Below are positions 29,455-40,880 of a DNA stretch of 64,000 nt, one piece after another. Below the pieces are notes generated by a model. It searched no databases and was not told the origin of the DNA. It was given only the letters and a program-made list of their open reading frames with translations. The DNA is from Enterobacter ludwigii (GTDB lineage: Bacteria > Pseudomonadota > Gammaproteobacteria > Enterobacterales > Enterobacteriaceae), in the NCBI RefSeq assembly GCF_001750725.1, contig NZ_CP017279.1, forward strand, positions 2,542,001 through 2,606,000. Direction: 5' to 3'. Position 1 is the stretch's first letter. Every line of letters begins with the position of its first letter. The translations under genes and the position numbers were made by a program.

Positions 29455-30000
29455 TTAAAGATCTTCCGGCCAAGGGAAGCATTCCGCCGTGATCTCCGGC
29501 GTGTGGTAATAATTCTGTAAGGCCTCGATCAGACGTGCCGGACGTTCCGGGATGCCTTTCTCAAGATACTCCATCACCTGCGCATGAACGCGGCGCTGGA
29601 AGACAATACGGTCTGGCTCGACCTCTCCTTCGAGGTTGTCACAGCTGACGTTGAACGGGAAACCTGCCGCCACACAGAATAACCATTCCAGCGCCTGCGG
29701 TTTCACCTCCACATCCTCAAACTGGCTCTGCGTGGCGGCGTCACGGCCGTCCGGACAATACCAGTAGCCGAAGTCCACCTGCTCACGACGCGCTTTCCCC
29801 GCTATACACCAGTGCGAAATCTCGTGTAACCCGCTGGCGTAAAAGCCGTGCGCGAACACGATACGGTTATACGGCACGTCCGCATCAGCAGGAAGATAGA
29901 TCGGTTCGTCGTCGCCTTTAATCAGACGGGTATTAAAATCATCAGCAAAACAGCCATCAAAAATCTCAATCAGCTGTTCGTATTTATGGGTTGTGTTCAT
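29455..30000 (-). CDS. epmC: Elongation factor P hydroxylase EpmC (YfcM)
   Basis: A 181-residue protein similar in length to E. coli YfcM (182), the enzyme that hydroxylates the beta-lysylated Lys34 of EF-P. The segment [15 protein letters not shown] (read [16 protein letters not shown]) holds an H-E-x-x-H arrangement expected to bind iron. Its start codon shares one base with the stop of yfcA. Confidence 0.94.
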   Translation of the reverse strand: MNTTHKYEQLIEIFDGCFADDFNTRLIKGDDEPIYLPADADVPYNRIVFAHGFYASGLHEISHWCIAGKARREQVDFGYWYCPDGRDAATQSQFEDVEVKPQALEWLFCVAAGFPFNVSCDNLEGEVEPDRIVFQRRVHAQVMEYLEKGIPERPARLIEALQNYYHTPEITAECFPWPEDL

Positions 30001-30809
30001 TAATTCATTCCCAGCCAGGTGAGGATCTCTTGTCCATGGCTGTCATAAAGCAGTTTGGCACTCATGACCGCTGAGACGACAACAATCATCGGGCGAATGA
30101 GCTTCTGTCCTTTGCTTAATACCAGACGCGAGCCCGCGCGTGCGCCTAAAAACTGCCCTGCCATCATCACAAACCCGGTTGCCCAGATAACTTTGCCACC
30201 AATGATAAACAGCAGCAGGCCGCCGACGTTTGACGTCGCATTGAGCACTTTGGCGTGGGCGGTGGATTTAGCGAGATTAAAGCCGGCCAGCGTCACGAAC
30301 GCAAGGGCATAGAAAGAGCCTGCTCCGGGGCCAAAGAAGCCATCGTAAAACCCGACGCAGCCACCCGCGATAAGAGCGAACGGCAGGCCATGCAGACGAC
30401 GCTGCCGGTCTTCTTCCCCGAGCTTTGGCATCAACAAAAAGTAGAGACCGATGCAGATAACCAGAATGGGGAGGATCTGGCGCAAAATATCGGACTGTAC
30501 ATGCTGAACCAGCAGTGCACCCGAGGTCGAGCCAATAAAGGTCATCAGAATATTGAGCTTCTGGTCAGCCAGACTGACGACCTTACGGCGAATAAAATAG
30601 AGCGACGCGGAGAGCGAGCCGCCGCACGCCTGAAGCTTGTTAGTGGCGAGCGCCTGTGCCGGGCTCATGCCCGCGGCCAGCAGCGCCGGTACGGTTAACA
30701 AACCACCGCCGCCCGCCAGAGCATCAATAAACCCGGCCAGCATCGCCACAAAGAAAAGCACCACCAGCAGAAGCGGCGACACCATAAACAGTTCGACGAA
30801 ATTATCCAT
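30000..30809 (-). CDS. yfcA: TSUP/TauE-family membrane protein YfcA
   Basis: A 269-residue polytopic inner-membrane protein of the sulfite/organosulfonate exporter (DUF81) family. The repeated motif is seen as AGFIDALAGGGGLLTVPALLAAGM at the N-terminus and GCVGFYDGFFGPGAGSF in the middle. Length matches E. coli YfcA (269). The substrate is not established. It is coupled to mepA and epmC by one-base overlaps. Confidence 0.93.
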   Translation of the reverse strand: MDNFVELFMVSPLLLVVLFFVAMLAGFIDALAGGGGLLTVPALLAAGMSPAQALATNKLQACGGSLSASLYFIRRKVVSLADQKLNILMTFIGSTSGALLVQHVQSDILRQILPILVICIGLYFLLMPKLGEEDRQRRLHGLPFALIAGGCVGFYDGFFGPGAGSFYALAFVTLAGFNLAKSTAHAKVLNATSNVGGLLLFIIGGKVIWATGFVMMAGQFLGARAGSRLVLSKGQKLIRPMIVVVSAVMSAKLLYDSHGQEILTWLGMN

Positions 30810-31633
30810 TAAAGTACATGCTCATCCAGTAGCGCCTGGCAGGAAGGCGGCAACGGAGGCGGTGTCTTCTTCTCAGGCTTAGAGGTTCCAGGTTTTGCCG
30901 GCTCAAACCAGCTCTGCAGTTCCGCACCACAGCCATCGCCTGGCGGGGGTAACGGCTGATCTTCACATTCCAGGCTGTTTGCCGGGCAGCGCAGACGAAC
31001 GTGCATATGTGCACGATGCTGGAACCACGGGCGCACTTTACGCAGCCAGTCGCGATCGGTGCCGGCATCCAGGCAGAGCTGCTGCTTGATGGCCGGGTTC
31101 ACGAAAATCCGCGTGACATCGTTATCTTTCGCCGCCAGCTTAATCATGCTGAAGACGTCCTGCGTCCACAACGATGGCACGACGTTTTTACCGTCGCGCG
31201 CCACCAGATCCAGCGCCTGCGGTTTCAGCAACTGGGCTGAACTCCAGCGCGCTTTCGGCAGTTGCAGGAAGATATCGACATCGAGACCGGTCTGGTGACT
31301 GGCGTGTCCGCCGTTGAACCGACCGCCGGCAGGCATCCCCATATCGCCAATCAGCATCGTGCCCAGCCCCAGGTTATGCACCTGGTTTCCCAGACGCTGG
31401 ATAAACAGCACCAGATCCGGGTGGCCAAAATAACGACGCTGGTCGGTACGCATCACCTGATAGGTATCGGACTGCAGCGGAAGTTCCTGTGCCCCAACGA
31501 TACAGCCGTTCGAGAACGCGCCAATAGACTGCGCGCTGCCCGCCACAGGATGGGTAATTTTCTGCCATGGCGTCGCGGCCAGACTGGCTCCACTGGCAAG
31601 CAGTGCCAGCAGAGCAATGACGGTTTTTTTCAT
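30809..31633 (-). CDS. mepA: Penicillin-insensitive murein endopeptidase MepA
   Basis: A 274-residue periplasmic endopeptidase with a signal peptide ([19 protein letters not shown]). It cleaves D-alanyl-meso-diaminopimelyl crosslinks in peptidoglycan. The LAS-type metal ligands are seen in [15 protein letters not shown] (H..D) and in [12 protein letters not shown]. Conserved cysteines near the C-terminus fit the disulfides of MepA. It follows aroC by two bases. Confidence 0.96.
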   Translation of the reverse strand: MKKTVIALLALLASGASLAATPWQKITHPVAGSAQSIGAFSNGCIVGAQELPLQSDTYQVMRTDQRRYFGHPDLVLFIQRLGNQVHNLGLGTMLIGDMGMPAGGRFNGGHASHQTGLDVDIFLQLPKARWSSAQLLKPQALDLVARDGKNVVPSLWTQDVFSMIKLAAKDNDVTRIFVNPAIKQQLCLDAGTDRDWLRKVRPWFQHRAHMHVRLRCPANSLECEDQPLPPPGDGCGAELQSWFEPAKPGTSKPEKKTPPPLPPSCQALLDEHVL

Positions 31634-31635
31634 GT

Positions 31636-32721
31636 TTACCAGCGTGGAATGGTGGTCGTCACATCCGCATTCTGCGCGCGCTGGCGCAGGTAGTGATCCA
31701 TCAGTACGATCGCCAGCATCGCTTCTGCGATCGGCACCGCACGGATCCCCACACAGGGATCGTGACGTCCTTTAGTGATCATCTCAACTTCTTCGCCAGA
31801 GCGGTTAATCGTGTGGCCTGGCACGGTAATGCTGGAGGTCGGTTTCAGCGCAATATTGGCAATAATCTGCTGACCGCTGCTGATACCGCCGAGGATGCCG
31901 CCCGCGTGGTTGCTCTGGAAACCGTCTTTGGTGATTTCGTCGCGGTTCTGGCTGCCCCGCAGCGCAACGACGTCAAAACCGTCGCCAATTTCTACGCCCT
32001 TCACCGCGTTGATGCTCATCAGCGCGTGAGCGATGTCCGCATCCAGACGGTCAAATACCGGTTCACCCCAGCCTGGCGGTACGCCATCAGCCACGACGGT
32101 GACTTTGGCACCAATGGAGTCGCCCTCTTTTTTCAGGCCACGCATCAGTTCGTCCAGCGCTTCCAGCTTATCTGCATCGGCACAGAAGAACGGATTTTGC
32201 TCGACCAGCCCCCAGTCTTTGATAGCCAGTGGAATATCGCCCATCTGGGTCAGACAGCCGCGGATCACAATGCCAAATTTCTGCTGCAGGTATTTTTTGG
32301 CGATAGCCCCTGCCGCAACGCGCATCGCGGTTTCACGGGCAGACGAACGTCCGCCGCCGCGATAATCACGGAAGCCATACTTTTGTTCGTAGGTGTAATC
32401 GGCGTGTCCGGGACGGAACACATCTTTGATGGCGCCGTAATCCTGCGAACGCTGATCGGTATTTTCAATCAGCAGCCCGATGCTGGTGCCGGTGGTGCGG
32501 CCTTCGAAAACGCCGGAAAGAATTTTGACCTGGTCCGGTTCGCGACGCTGCGTGGTGTAGCGAGAAGTCCCCGGACGACGACGGTCGAGGTCGTGCTGTA
32601 AATCGGCTTCGGTCAGTTCGATGCCTGGCGGTACGCCGTCAACGATACAGCCCAGTGCCAGCCCGTGCGATTCACCAAAGGTGGTCACCCGGAATAATTG
32701 TCCAATACTGTTTCCTGCCAT
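31636..32721 (-). CDS. aroC: Chorismate synthase AroC
   Basis: A 361-residue enzyme of the last common step in aromatic amino acid synthesis, converting EPSP to chorismate with reduced FMN. It begins [20 protein letters not shown], the family signature 1, and contains [14 protein letters not shown] and RASARETA-like [17 protein letters not shown]. The GTG one codon upstream is ignored because ATG gives the E. coli length. It lies between prmB and mepA. Confidence 0.98.
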   Translation of the reverse strand: MAGNSIGQLFRVTTFGESHGLALGCIVDGVPPGIELTEADLQHDLDRRRPGTSRYTTQRREPDQVKILSGVFEGRTTGTSIGLLIENTDQRSQDYGAIKDVFRPGHADYTYEQKYGFRDYRGGGRSSARETAMRVAAGAIAKKYLQQKFGIVIRGCLTQMGDIPLAIKDWGLVEQNPFFCADADKLEALDELMRGLKKEGDSIGAKVTVVADGVPPGWGEPVFDRLDADIAHALMSINAVKGVEIGDGFDVVALRGSQNRDEITKDGFQSNHAGGILGGISSGQQIIANIALKPTSSITVPGHTINRSGEEVEMITKGRHDPCVGIRAVPIAEAMLAIVLMDHYLRQRAQNADVTTTIPRW

Positions 32722-32781
32722 CACGGCTCCGATGTCGTTATTTGTGTTTGAGCGTTGTGAAACGGGCCGAAGCCCGCTGGA

Positions 32782-33714
32782 TTAATCTTTGTAAATGCTG
32801 AAGTATTCGCGCGCGTCAAGCAGCTGCGCTTTGGTCAGCATAAAGACGCCGTCACCGCCGTTATCGAACTCGAGCCAGGTGAACGGCACATCCGGGTACT
32901 GCTCTATCAGATGTACCATGCTGTTGCCCACTTCACAAATCAGAACACCGTCGTCGGTCAGATAATCCGGCGCGCAGGCCAGAATGCGACGGGTAAGCTT
33001 CAGGCCATCAGAGCCTGACGCCAGACCCAGCTCCGGCTCGTGGCGATATTCGTTTGGCAGATCGGACATGTCTTCCGCATCAACATACGGCGGGTTGGTG
33101 ACGATCAGATCGTACTGCAGCGTTGGCAGATCGCGGAACAGATCGGAGCGGATTGGCGTAACGTGATGGATCAGACCGTGCTCTTCAATATTGTGCTCGG
33201 TAACAGCCAGCGCATCGGTGGAGATATCCACGGCATCCACTTCCGCTTCCGGGAAGGCGTACGCACAGGCAATCGCGATACAGCCGCTGCCGGTACACAT
33301 ATCAAGGATATGCTCTGGCTGATGGTTAATCAGGCCTTCAAAGTGGTTGTTGATCAGTTCGCCAATCGGCGAGCGCGGCACCAGAACGCGTTCATCAACA
33401 TAGAACTCGTGTCCACAGAACCAGGCTTTGTTGGTCAGATAGGCAACCGGAATGCGCTCGTTAACGCGGCGGATAACACGCTCCACGATACGGTGCTTTT
33501 CGCTGGAGGTCAGGCGTGCGGTACGCATGTCTTCCGGAATATCGAGCGGCAGGTAGAGGGACGGCAGCACCAGTTGAACGGCCTCATCCCACGGGTTATC
33601 GGTACCGTGCCCGTACCAGATATTGGCGGCGCTGAAGCGGCTAACCGACCAGCGCAACATGTCCTGTATGGTATGCAGCTCGTTTACTGCTTCATCGACA
33701 AAAATTTTATCCAC
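32782..33714 (-). CDS. prmB: 50S ribosomal protein L3 N(5)-glutamine methyltransferase PrmB
   Basis: A 310-residue SAM-dependent methyltransferase that modifies a glutamine in ribosomal protein L3. The SAM loop is [19 protein letters not shown] and the catalytic NPPY motif is [11 protein letters not shown]. Length equals E. coli PrmB. It starts with GTG: the residues after it ([12 protein letters not shown]) are the family N-terminus. It is divergent from smrB. Confidence 0.97.
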   Translation of the reverse strand: MDKIFVDEAVNELHTIQDMLRWSVSRFSAANIWYGHGTDNPWDEAVQLVLPSLYLPLDIPEDMRTARLTSSEKHRIVERVIRRVNERIPVAYLTNKAWFCGHEFYVDERVLVPRSPIGELINNHFEGLINHQPEHILDMCTGSGCIAIACAYAFPEAEVDAVDISTDALAVTEHNIEEHGLIHHVTPIRSDLFRDLPTLQYDLIVTNPPYVDAEDMSDLPNEYRHEPELGLASGSDGLKLTRRILACAPDYLTDDGVLICEVGNSMVHLIEQYPDVPFTWLEFDNGGDGVFMLTKAQLLDAREYFSIYKD

Positions 33715-33859
33715 TCTTTCCTCCAGGGCATGCTCGCATAATTTTCGGCGGCTAGTTTGCCATGAAGACGGCGATAAATCAGCAATGACGCGTCGCGCTT
33801 GAGGTTAAAAAATGCGTTTAGTCGGGTACACTGTCGGAAATACGAGATGAGAATGACCC

Positions 33860-34411
33860 ATGAAAAAGAAAACATCCCTTAGCGAGGAGGATCAGGCGCT
33901 CTTCCGTCAGCTGATGACCGGGACGCGTCAAATCAAGCAGGACATCATTGTCCACCGTCCGATGCGCAAAAAAATCACGGAAGTCCCGGTCAAGCGATTG
34001 CTCCAGGAGCAGGCGGATAATAGCCACTATTTTTCAGATGAATTTCAGCCGCTGCTCAATACGCAGGGCGCGGTGAAGTACGTACGGGAAGATGTCAGCC
34101 ACTTTGAGCTGAAAAAATTACGCCGGGGGGATTACTCGCCCGAGCTGTTTCTTGATCTGCACGGTTTGACGCAGATGCAGGCGAAGCAGGAGCTGGGCGC
34201 GTTGATTGCCGCCTGTCGTCGCGAACATGTTTTCTGCGCCTGCGTGATGCACGGCCACGGCAAACATATCCTGAAGCAGCAAACACCGCTGTGGCTGGCT
34301 CAGCATCCCCACGTGATGGCGTTTCATCAGGCACCCAAAGAGTACGGCGGAGATGCCGCATTACTGGTGTTGATTGAAGTAGAAGAGTGGCAGCCGCCAG
34401 AATTACCCTGA
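33860..34411 (+). CDS. smrB: Ribosome rescue factor/endonuclease SmrB
   Basis: A 183-residue protein, same length as E. coli YfcN/SmrB. The C-terminal Smr domain is seen as [16 protein letters not shown] and [14 protein letters not shown], which cut mRNA between collided ribosomes in E. coli. The N-terminal half is basic and helical. It is divergent from prmB and converges on sixA. Confidence 0.96.
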   Translation: MKKKTSLSEEDQALFRQLMTGTRQIKQDIIVHRPMRKKITEVPVKRLLQEQADNSHYFSDEFQPLLNTQGAVKYVREDVSHFELKKLRRGDYSPELFLDLHGLTQMQAKQELGALIAACRREHVFCACVMHGHGKHILKQQTPLWLAQHPHVMAFHQAPKEYGGDAALLVLIEVEEWQPPELP

Positions 34412-34417
34412 CAGGAC

Positions 34418-34444
34418 GGCGGGAGGCATGTTCTGCTCCCCGCC
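34418..34444. terminator. Hairpin between smrB and sixA
   Basis: GGCGGGAG and CTCCCCGCC pair with one bulged base around a 10-base loop. It lies between convergent genes. No clear T-run follows on either strand, so termination strength is uncertain. Confidence 0.4.
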
Positions 34445-34459
34445 ATATCGCACGTCACA

Positions 34460-34945
34460 TCAGATAGCTTTTGCCATCTTCAGATTGCACGGACTCATTT
34501 GCCAGTTGAAGACCCCTTTGCCCGTTTCGTCGAGAGCGACGTTGGCAATGGCGGAAGTCGTGAACATCGGCGGCGTCTCGCCCGGGCACAGCTCAGATAC
34601 CAGATAGCCAACCAGTGGCAGGTGGGAAATGACCAGCGCGGAAGCGACACCTTCATTGCACAGCGCCTGAAGATAAGCGCTGACAAGGCCGACATCACCG
34701 CACGGGGTGAGTTCCGGGAGAACATCCACACTGGCTGGCAGGTTCATACACTCCCCCACCACTTCCAGCGTCTGTTCTGCACGCAGGAACGGACTCACCA
34801 GAACGCGTTCGATGTCCACTTTTTGACCTTTAAGCCAGGTCGCCATCAGACGAGATTCGTCGCAGCCACAGACGGTCAAAGGACGTACTGAGTCACTGGC
34901 GGCATCGAGTGCCGCGTCGCCGTGACGCATGATAAAAACTTGCAT
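34460..34945 (-). CDS. sixA: Phosphohistidine phosphatase SixA
   Basis: A 161-residue phosphatase, same length as E. coli SixA. The catalytic RHG motif is MRHGDAALDA at residues 6-15 (His8), and VLVSPFLRAEQT and VISHLPLVGYL complete the histidine phosphatase active site. SixA removes phosphate from the HPt domain of ArcB and from phosphorylated NPr of the nitrogen PTS. Confidence 0.96.
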   Translation of the reverse strand: MQVFIMRHGDAALDAASDSVRPLTVCGCDESRLMATWLKGQKVDIERVLVSPFLRAEQTLEVVGECMNLPASVDVLPELTPCGDVGLVSAYLQALCNEGVASALVISHLPLVGYLVSELCPGETPPMFTTSAIANVALDETGKGVFNWQMSPCNLKMAKAI

Positions 34946-35154
34946 ATTGCACCGCTTTTGTTAACCAGAATCACCGGCGTTGACTACCCGCGATTACCGC
35001 TCCGAGGTAGAAAACCCGATGGTCGGGCATTGTGCCTGATCCATTCGGTGAATGAAACGCTGTTTTTTACCTCAATGGCGTAAGTATAGTCAATCTCTGT
35101 TTACAAAATCGCCAAAACAGGTTCATACACTTCAGGATTTACCCTTTTTTGACC

Positions 35155-37302
35155 TCAACTTACGAGGACAGTTTCCCTTGAAGGCCAAAATGTCTGGCCC
35201 CGCTCCGCCATCTGCAATAATTCGTCACACGGTGTAAACCGCGGACCGTATTGCGAGGCCAGACGTTGCAGGATTGCAACTACTTCACCCGCACCGAGAG
35301 TGTCCATGTAACGGAACGGGCCGCCGAGGAACGGCGGGAAACCAATGCCAAATACCGCACCGATGTCACCATCGCGCGCGCTTTTAATCACCTGCTCACC
35401 AAAGCAGCGTGCCGCTTCATTAAGCATCATCATCACACACCGTTCAGCACACTGAACGGGTGACAGTTTCCCCTGACCGGTTGTCGGAATAAGCCCATAA
35501 ACCGAAGGGTCGACCTGTTTCTTGCTTTTACGCCCTTTCGCGCCGTAAAGATAGAAACCGCGTTCATTTTTTCTGCCTTTGCGATCGTCCTTCAAAATTG
35601 CAGAAACAATGTTTGCAGGCGGGCTAAAACGATCTCCATAAGCATCTTCCAGCACAGGTATAATTTTAGTGCCGGTGTCGATTCCCACCTCATCCAAAAG
35701 TTGGATTGGGCCAACGGGGAACCCAAACTTCACCAGCGCCTCGTCGACGTGTTCGATCTTCTCCCCTTCCGTCAGCAGCCGCATCGCTTCATTTATATAA
35801 GGCGCCAGAATGCGGTTAACGTAAAAGCCGGCTTTGTCCGCCACCACTATCGGTGTCTTACCCTGCATTTTGGCCAGTTTAACCACGGTAGCAACGGTTT
35901 GCGGGCTGGTGCTGGCGTGCGGGATAACCTCCACCAGCGGCATTTTTTCAACCGGACTGAAATAGTGCAGGCCAATCACCTGCTCCGGACGCTGGGCTCT
36001 GGCCGCAATATCGCCAATAGGCAATGACGAGGTGTTCGACGCAAAAATGGTATGGGGTGCGCAATGTTGCTCAACGTCAGCCACCATCTGCTGCTTAAGC
36101 GCCAGGTCTTCAAACACCGCTTCAATCACCAGATCGCGATGGGCAAAACCGCTGTAGTCTGTCGTGCCGGAGATCAGTGCCAGGGTTTTATCACGCTCAT
36201 TGGCCTTGATATGGCGGCGTTTAACCTTTTGATCAAGGTTCTGCCAGCTGTACTGCAGCGCGTGATTGATTCCTTTCGCATTGATGTCTTTGATACGTAC
36301 AGGCAATTTGCCTTTGCTGGCGGTAACAAAAGATATTCCGCCCCCCATCAGCCCGCCACCCAGTACGCCAATGGCATGCAGCGGTGCAGGTTGCGCCTCG
36401 CTGCCGGGGTCTTTTTTTACCTCTGTACTGGCAAAAAAGATGTTACGCAGCGCCTGAGACTGCGGCGTCATCGCCAGCTCGCCAAAGGCTTTTGCTTCTG
36501 CGGCATAGCCGCTGCTGCTGCCCTGAGATAACCCCACTTCAATAACCTCAAGGATACGTTTCGCCGCCGGGTAGTTGCCTTTGGTTTTTTGTTCGGTTTT
36601 CTTGCCCGCCATGCTGAACAGAAGTGTCCGGCCCAGTGGCCCGGCCAGCACGCGCTCACGCACCGGCAGAGGACGTTTTGCCTGCCGTCCTTTGAGCGCC
36701 AGTTCAACCGCCGCCTCAAGCAAAATTGAGTGAGGAACTACCTCGTCAACCAGGCCGGCTTTCAGCGCCTGACGGGCACGCAGTTGTTTGCCGGTTAATA
36801 TCATTTCCAGCGCAGTGCTGACCCCAACCAGACGCGGCAGACGCTGCGTCCCGCCGGAGCCTGGCAGGAGGCCTAACTGCACTTCAGGCAGGCCCAGAAC
36901 GGTTTTCGCATCGTCGGTACAAATGCGGCTGTGACAGGCCAACGCCAGCTCCAGCCCACCGCCCAGACAGGCACCGTGGATCGCCGCGATGACCGGGATA
37001 GACAGCGCATGGATCTCCGCCATGACCTGTTGCCCCTGACGCGCCAGCTCTTCGGCTTCCTGTGCGTTTTGCGCCCGGGCAATCATGTTGATATCGGCTC
37101 CGGCAATAAAGTTGTCCGGTTTCGCCGAGATAAACACCAGGCCGCGAATCGCTTTGTTCTCGCGGATCTGCTTTAGCATCGCGCGCACCTGAACGCCGAA
37201 CTCGGCTTTCAGGGTGTTCATCTTCTCGTTGGGAACATCGACAGTAATAACGGCGACGTTATCGAGGCGTACCGTCAGATTAAATGCAGATGGCATATCC
37301 AT
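35155..37302 (-). CDS. fadJ: Fatty acid oxidation complex subunit alpha FadJ
   Basis: A 715-residue bifunctional enzyme close to E. coli FadJ (714), active in anaerobic beta-oxidation. The N-terminal enoyl-CoA hydratase domain has [21 protein letters not shown] with its catalytic Glu and a second Glu in [19 protein letters not shown]. The C-terminal 3-hydroxyacyl-CoA dehydrogenase domain begins near residue 307 ([13 protein letters not shown]) and carries the His in [16 protein letters not shown]. Its start shares one base with the fadI stop. Confidence 0.97.
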   Translation of the reverse strand: MDMPSAFNLTVRLDNVAVITVDVPNEKMNTLKAEFGVQVRAMLKQIRENKAIRGLVFISAKPDNFIAGADINMIARAQNAQEAEELARQGQQVMAEIHALSIPVIAAIHGACLGGGLELALACHSRICTDDAKTVLGLPEVQLGLLPGSGGTQRLPRLVGVSTALEMILTGKQLRARQALKAGLVDEVVPHSILLEAAVELALKGRQAKRPLPVRERVLAGPLGRTLLFSMAGKKTEQKTKGNYPAAKRILEVIEVGLSQGSSSGYAAEAKAFGELAMTPQSQALRNIFFASTEVKKDPGSEAQPAPLHAIGVLGGGLMGGGISFVTASKGKLPVRIKDINAKGINHALQYSWQNLDQKVKRRHIKANERDKTLALISGTTDYSGFAHRDLVIEAVFEDLALKQQMVADVEQHCAPHTIFASNTSSLPIGDIAARAQRPEQVIGLHYFSPVEKMPLVEVIPHASTSPQTVATVVKLAKMQGKTPIVVADKAGFYVNRILAPYINEAMRLLTEGEKIEHVDEALVKFGFPVGPIQLLDEVGIDTGTKIIPVLEDAYGDRFSPPANIVSAILKDDRKGRKNERGFYLYGAKGRKSKKQVDPSVYGLIPTTGQGKLSPVQCAERCVMMMLNEAARCFGEQVIKSARDGDIGAVFGIGFPPFLGGPFRYMDTLGAGEVVAILQRLASQYGPRFTPCDELLQMAERGQTFWPSRETVLVS

Positions 37303-38612
37303 TATTCAGCCTCCAGAACCATTGCCGCGCCCAGACCACCCGCTGCGCAGGCGGTTACGAGACCAAAACCACCGCCCCGGCGACGTAACTCATGTAATGT
37401 CTGAGTGATCATCCTCGCCCCCGTCGCCGCAAATGGATGACCGTAGGCGATGGAGCCACCCAGGACGTTAAATTTGCTCTGATCCACTTCGCCAGTGGCA
37501 TGCGCCCGGCCAAGAACATCGCGCGCGAAACGTTCACTCGCCAGCAGTTGTATGTTTGCCAGGGTTTGTGCGGCAAATGCTTCGTGCATATCAATGAGGG
37601 TTAAATCCGCGAGGGTAAGTCCCGCGCGTTCCAGCGCCAGCGGTGTGGACCACGCCGGCCCTAACAACATGTCCTGCCACACATCTATCGCCGTGAAGGC
37701 GTAGCTGCGCAGGTAGCCCAGCGGTTTTATGCCCAGCTCTTTGGCACGGGATTCCGTCATCAGGATCACCGCGGCGGCACCGTCCGTCAGCGGAGTACTG
37801 TTGGCGGCCGTGACGGTACCGTGTTTGCGGTCAAATGCCGGACGGAGCCTGGCGTAATCCGCCATCGTCGAACTGCCGCGAATATTGTTATCTTCTGACA
37901 GCGGTTCACGGTATGGCGGGATGTACGCCGTCATGACTTCATCAGCCAGTTTGCCTTCCGACCAGGCTTTCGCCGCCAGCTGATGTGAGCGATGAGCCAG
38001 CGCATCCTGCTGCTCACGGGTGATCCCGTAAGTTTTTGCCATCTGCTCGGCGGTATCGCCCATTCTCAGACCGGTGGAATACTCCGCCACTGCGGGCGGT
38101 ACAGGCATAAGGTCACGCAGGCGTAAGCGTGAGAAAAGTTTGAGTTTCTGACCGACGGTACGGGCTTTGTTGGCGTCAACCAGGATCCGGGCCAGCTTTT
38201 TACTGACCCCAATCGGCAGAACCGAAGAGGAGTCCGCCCCGCCGGCGATCCCAGCGCGAATGGTACCTGCCATCAGGCTTTCAGCCACGTTAGCCACCGC
38301 CTGGAAACTGGTAGCACATGCCCGGCTGACGCTGTAAGCATCAGTGTGGACGTTCATCCCCGTACCGAGGACGATTTCTCGCGCAATATTGGGTGCTTCA
38401 GGCATCTGCACAACCTGGCCAAAAACCAGCTGCTCGATGACCTCAGGCGGAATTTCGCTGCGAGCCAGCATCTCCCCCACCACCATTTTCCCCAGATCGA
38501 CAGCCGGTATGCCATGAAACGCTGTCGCCTGACGTGCAAATGGCGTACGTAATCCACTGACAATGGCAATGCGATCGCCCTGACGGGTAATAAGCGGTAA
38601 CGCCTGACTCAT
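37302..38612 (-). CDS. fadI: Acetyl-CoA C-acyltransferase FadI
   Basis: A 436-residue thiolase, the beta subunit of the anaerobic fatty acid oxidation complex, same length as in E. coli. The nucleophilic Cys is in [19 protein letters not shown], the His in MHEAFAAQ, and the second active Cys in [18 protein letters not shown] at the C-terminus. A FadR-like operator at 38647-38663 precedes the gene, implying repression without long-chain acyl-CoA. Confidence 0.97.
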   Translation of the reverse strand: MSQALPLITRQGDRIAIVSGLRTPFARQATAFHGIPAVDLGKMVVGEMLARSEIPPEVIEQLVFGQVVQMPEAPNIAREIVLGTGMNVHTDAYSVSRACATSFQAVANVAESLMAGTIRAGIAGGADSSSVLPIGVSKKLARILVDANKARTVGQKLKLFSRLRLRDLMPVPPAVAEYSTGLRMGDTAEQMAKTYGITREQQDALAHRSHQLAAKAWSEGKLADEVMTAYIPPYREPLSEDNNIRGSSTMADYARLRPAFDRKHGTVTAANSTPLTDGAAAVILMTESRAKELGIKPLGYLRSYAFTAIDVWQDMLLGPAWSTPLALERAGLTLADLTLIDMHEAFAAQTLANIQLLASERFARDVLGRAHATGEVDQSKFNVLGGSIAYGHPFAATGARMITQTLHELRRRGGGFGLVTACAAGGLGAAMVLEAE

Positions 38613-38646
38613 AACCTTCCCCTGTAAAATTTTTTACTCAAACATA

Positions 38647-38663
38647 AAGTGGTCTGACCTGAT
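38647..38663. promoter_or_regulatory. FadR operator before fadIJ
   Basis: AAGTGGTCTGACCTGAT agrees with the FadR consensus AACTGGTCGGACCTGTT at 14 of 17 positions. It lies 35 bases upstream of the fadI start, in the promoter region. Confidence 0.85.
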
Positions 38664-38766
38664 AACAGTCTTAACCATTTTTTTACATTCAGCCAATCAG
38701 GGAAACGAAAAAGTGCGAGCTAAGGCACAGAGAAGAAAAAGAAAATGCCTCTGCGAAAATGAAATC

Positions 38767-38794
38767 AAAACGGTAACCCGAAGGTTACCGTTTT
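38767..38794 (-). terminator. Intrinsic terminator after yfcZ
   Basis: AAAACGGTAACC and GGTTACCGTTTT form a perfect 12-base stem with a CGAA tetraloop. It lies 57 bases after the yfcZ stop. On the minus strand TTTTGATTTC follows the stem. It separates yfcZ from fadI. Confidence 0.9.
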
Positions 38795-38851
38795 AGTGTG
38801 CACCCTCTACTGTGAGAGAGGGGCCAGGATGAGGGCATTACGCCGTTGAGG

Positions 38852-39136
38852 TTAGCGCAGACCCAACTGGAAAATCAGCGTTTCCGCCTCGCAGGCGAAC
38901 ACAAAGTCGATATCCAGCTTCACACCGCCGTCCACGTCAGTAAAGGTGGATTTGATTTCGCACGGATCGGATTCGACCTCACGTGCACGTTTGCTCAGCG
39001 CGGCCAGGGTTTCTTCCGCTTCGGCGCGGTTGCTGAATACACGGCTGTAAGAGGCGGTGCAATCGGAGTTGTCCATGATGGTACCAACATCCATACAGCA
39101 GCAAACCGGGGTTTCATCAGCACTGCATTTACTCAT
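38852..39136 (-). CDS. yfcZ: YfcZ/YiiS family protein
   Basis: A 94-residue small acidic protein, same length as E. coli YfcZ. It contains CCCMDVGTIMDN (three adjacent cysteines near residues 12-14) and a C-terminal beta-rich half. The function is unknown. It is divergent from fadL and upstream of fadI, from which a strong terminator separates it. Confidence 0.93.
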   Translation of the reverse strand: MSKCSADETPVCCCMDVGTIMDNSDCTASYSRVFSNRAEAEETLAALSKRAREVESDPCEIKSTFTDVDGGVKLDIDFVFACEAETLIFQLGLR

Positions 39137-39382
39137 AGCTCAATTTCCTCTGTATTCGCGCAAGGCGCGAGATAAACACGATGCTGCTATTTTACGCCCC
39201 GGGGCTGGCTCTCTCCAGCCGTTAATGGCGCAAAAGCGGATAAGTGACCAATATCACACTAAAAAATGATCTAGAACAAAAATCACCCTTTCAGACGATT
39301 CGCAATGGTCACAATTTTGCCAACCAGATCTCGTTTCAAGAAACATGTTTGAAAATATTAATAAACAAACTTGCAACATTCT

Positions 39383-39399
39383 GGCTGGTCAGACCTATA
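39383..39399 (+). promoter_or_regulatory. FadR operator 1 of fadL
   Basis: GGCTGGTCAGACCTATA contains the central CTGGTC-N-GACC of the FadR consensus. It is the better of two sites upstream of fadL and overlaps a possible -10 box, which fits repression. Confidence 0.8.
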
Positions 39400-39406
39400 C
39401 TCTCGC

Positions 39407-39423
39407 CACTGGTCTGATTTGTA
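39407..39423 (+). promoter_or_regulatory. FadR operator 2 of fadL
   Basis: CACTGGTCTGATTTGTA keeps ACTGGTC-N-GA of the FadR consensus and lies 24 bases after site 1. E. coli fadL also has two FadR sites in this region. Confidence 0.7.
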
Positions 39424-39502
39424 TGTCATACCTCAGACCCTACACTTCGCGCTCCTGTTACGGTATGTAACAATTATTGAATAAAAATAACTCAATGAGG
39501 TT

Positions 39503-40837
39503 ATGGTCATGAGCCAGAAAACCCTGTTCAAAAAGACTGCGCTGGCAGTCGCAGTGGCAATCGTCTCTACGTCCGCCTGGTCCGCGGGCTTTCAGTTAAA
39601 CGAATTTTCTTCCTCTGGCCTTGGCCGTGCGTATTCCGGGGAAGGCGCAATTGCTGATGATGCGGGCAACGCGAGTCGTAACCCTGCACTGATCATGATG
39701 TTCGATCGTCCGACCTTCTCTGCTGGTGCAATCTTTGTTGATCCGGGTGTTGATATCTCGGGCCGCTCGCCAACAGGCGCCAGCCTGAAGGCAGACAACA
39801 TCGCGCCAACAGCCTGGGTGCCAAACCTCCACTTCGTTGCGCCAATTAATGACCAGTTCGGCTGGGGCGCTTCCGTGACGTCTAACTACGGTCTGGCTAC
39901 CGAGTTTAATAATAACTACGCCGCAGGGGCGTATGGCGGTAAAACCGACCTTGAAACCCTGAACCTGAACCTGAGCGGTGCTTACCGTCTGGACAACCAC
40001 TGGAGCTTCGGCGTCGGCTTTGATGCGGTTTATGCTAAAGCGAAGATCGAGCGCTACGCGGGTGACCTGGGTAAAGTCGTTGCTGGCTCAGGCGCTCTGC
40101 CACCGATTCCGGGTCTGGCACAGCAGGTTGCAGGTATTCCGGCAGATACCCAGATTGCTTACCTTAAGGGTGACGAATGGGGCTTTGGCTGGAACGCCGG
40201 TATCCTTTATGAAATCGATAAAAATAACCGCTATGGTTTAACCTACCGTTCCGAAGTGAAAATTGACTTCGATGGCGATTATAAGAGCAGCCTGCCTTCA
40301 GCCTATAACCAGATTCTGGGTAGCTTCGGCCTGCCAATGGGCACCGACGGCCGTACCACTGGCGGTTCTCTGAGCCTGCACTTGCCAGAAATGTGGGAAC
40401 TGTCGGGTTATAACAAAGTGGCGCCGCAGTGGGCGGTTCACTATAGCCTGACCTACACCAGCTGGAGCCAGTTCCAGGAGCTGAAAGCGACCAACAGCAA
40501 TGGTGACACGCTCTTCTATAAAGATGAAAGCTTCCGTGATGCCTACCGTATCGCGCTGGGTACCACCTACTATATGGATGACAACTGGACATTCCGTACC
40601 GGTATTGCCTTCGATGATAGTCCGGTACCGGCTGACAAGCGTTCCATCTCCATTCCGGACCAGGACCGCTTCTGGCTGAGCGCAGGTGCAACCTATGCCT
40701 TCAATAAAGATGCTTCTATCGATGCGGGCATCTCTTACATGCACGGTCAAAAAGTTAACTTTAAGGAGGGGCCGTATGAGTTCTCTTCTGAAGGTAAAGC
40801 CTGGCTGTATGGCATGAACTTCAACTACGCGTTCTAA
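39503..40837 (+). CDS. fadL: Long-chain fatty acid outer-membrane transporter FadL
   Basis: A 444-residue outer-membrane beta-barrel with a signal peptide ending in SAWS, just before the mature [29 protein letters not shown]. This N-terminal hatch motif is typical of FadL. The C-terminus ends in Phe (FNYAF), the outer-membrane insertion signal. It imports long-chain fatty acids. Two in-frame ATGs (39503, 39509) are possible. The segment near residues 185-210 ([14 protein letters not shown] loop) differs from E. coli FadL, as expected for an outer loop. Confidence 0.97.
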   Translation: MVMSQKTLFKKTALAVAVAIVSTSAWSAGFQLNEFSSSGLGRAYSGEGAIADDAGNASRNPALIMMFDRPTFSAGAIFVDPGVDISGRSPTGASLKADNIAPTAWVPNLHFVAPINDQFGWGASVTSNYGLATEFNNNYAAGAYGGKTDLETLNLNLSGAYRLDNHWSFGVGFDAVYAKAKIERYAGDLGKVVAGSGALPPIPGLAQQVAGIPADTQIAYLKGDEWGFGWNAGILYEIDKNNRYGLTYRSEVKIDFDGDYKSSLPSAYNQILGSFGLPMGTDGRTTGGSLSLHLPEMWELSGYNKVAPQWAVHYSLTYTSWSQFQELKATNSNGDTLFYKDESFRDAYRIALGTTYYMDDNWTFRTGIAFDDSPVPADKRSISIPDQDRFWLSAGATYAFNKDASIDAGISYMHGQKVNFKEGPYEFSSEGKAWLYGMNFNYAF

Positions 40838-40850
40838 TCGCGCAGGGATT

Positions 40851-40879
40851 AAAAAAGGTGAGCATGGCTCACCTTTTTT
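40851..40879. terminator. Bidirectional terminator between fadL and mlaA
   Basis: AAAAAAGGTGAGC and GCTCACCTTTTTT form a perfect 13-base stem around ATG. T-runs on both strands let it end fadL and the convergent mlaA transcript. Confidence 0.92.
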
Positions 40880-40880
40880 C

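Larger units (their letters stand above)
39137..39502. other. yfcZ-fadL intergenic region
   Basis: This 366-base divergent promoter region has no credible gene. It holds two FadR-like sites at 39383-39399 and 39407-39423. The distal half (39230-39370) is AT-rich. A candidate -10 TATACT at 39396-39401 overlaps the first FadR site, preceded by TTGCAA at 39371. The leader between the sites and fadL is about 80 bases, similar to E. coli. Confidence 0.7.

Noticed and set aside
38803..38823. Further copy of the CCCTCT/AGAGGG palindrome after yfcZ
   Set aside because: The arms are short and interrupted, and the strong terminator beside it explains the region.
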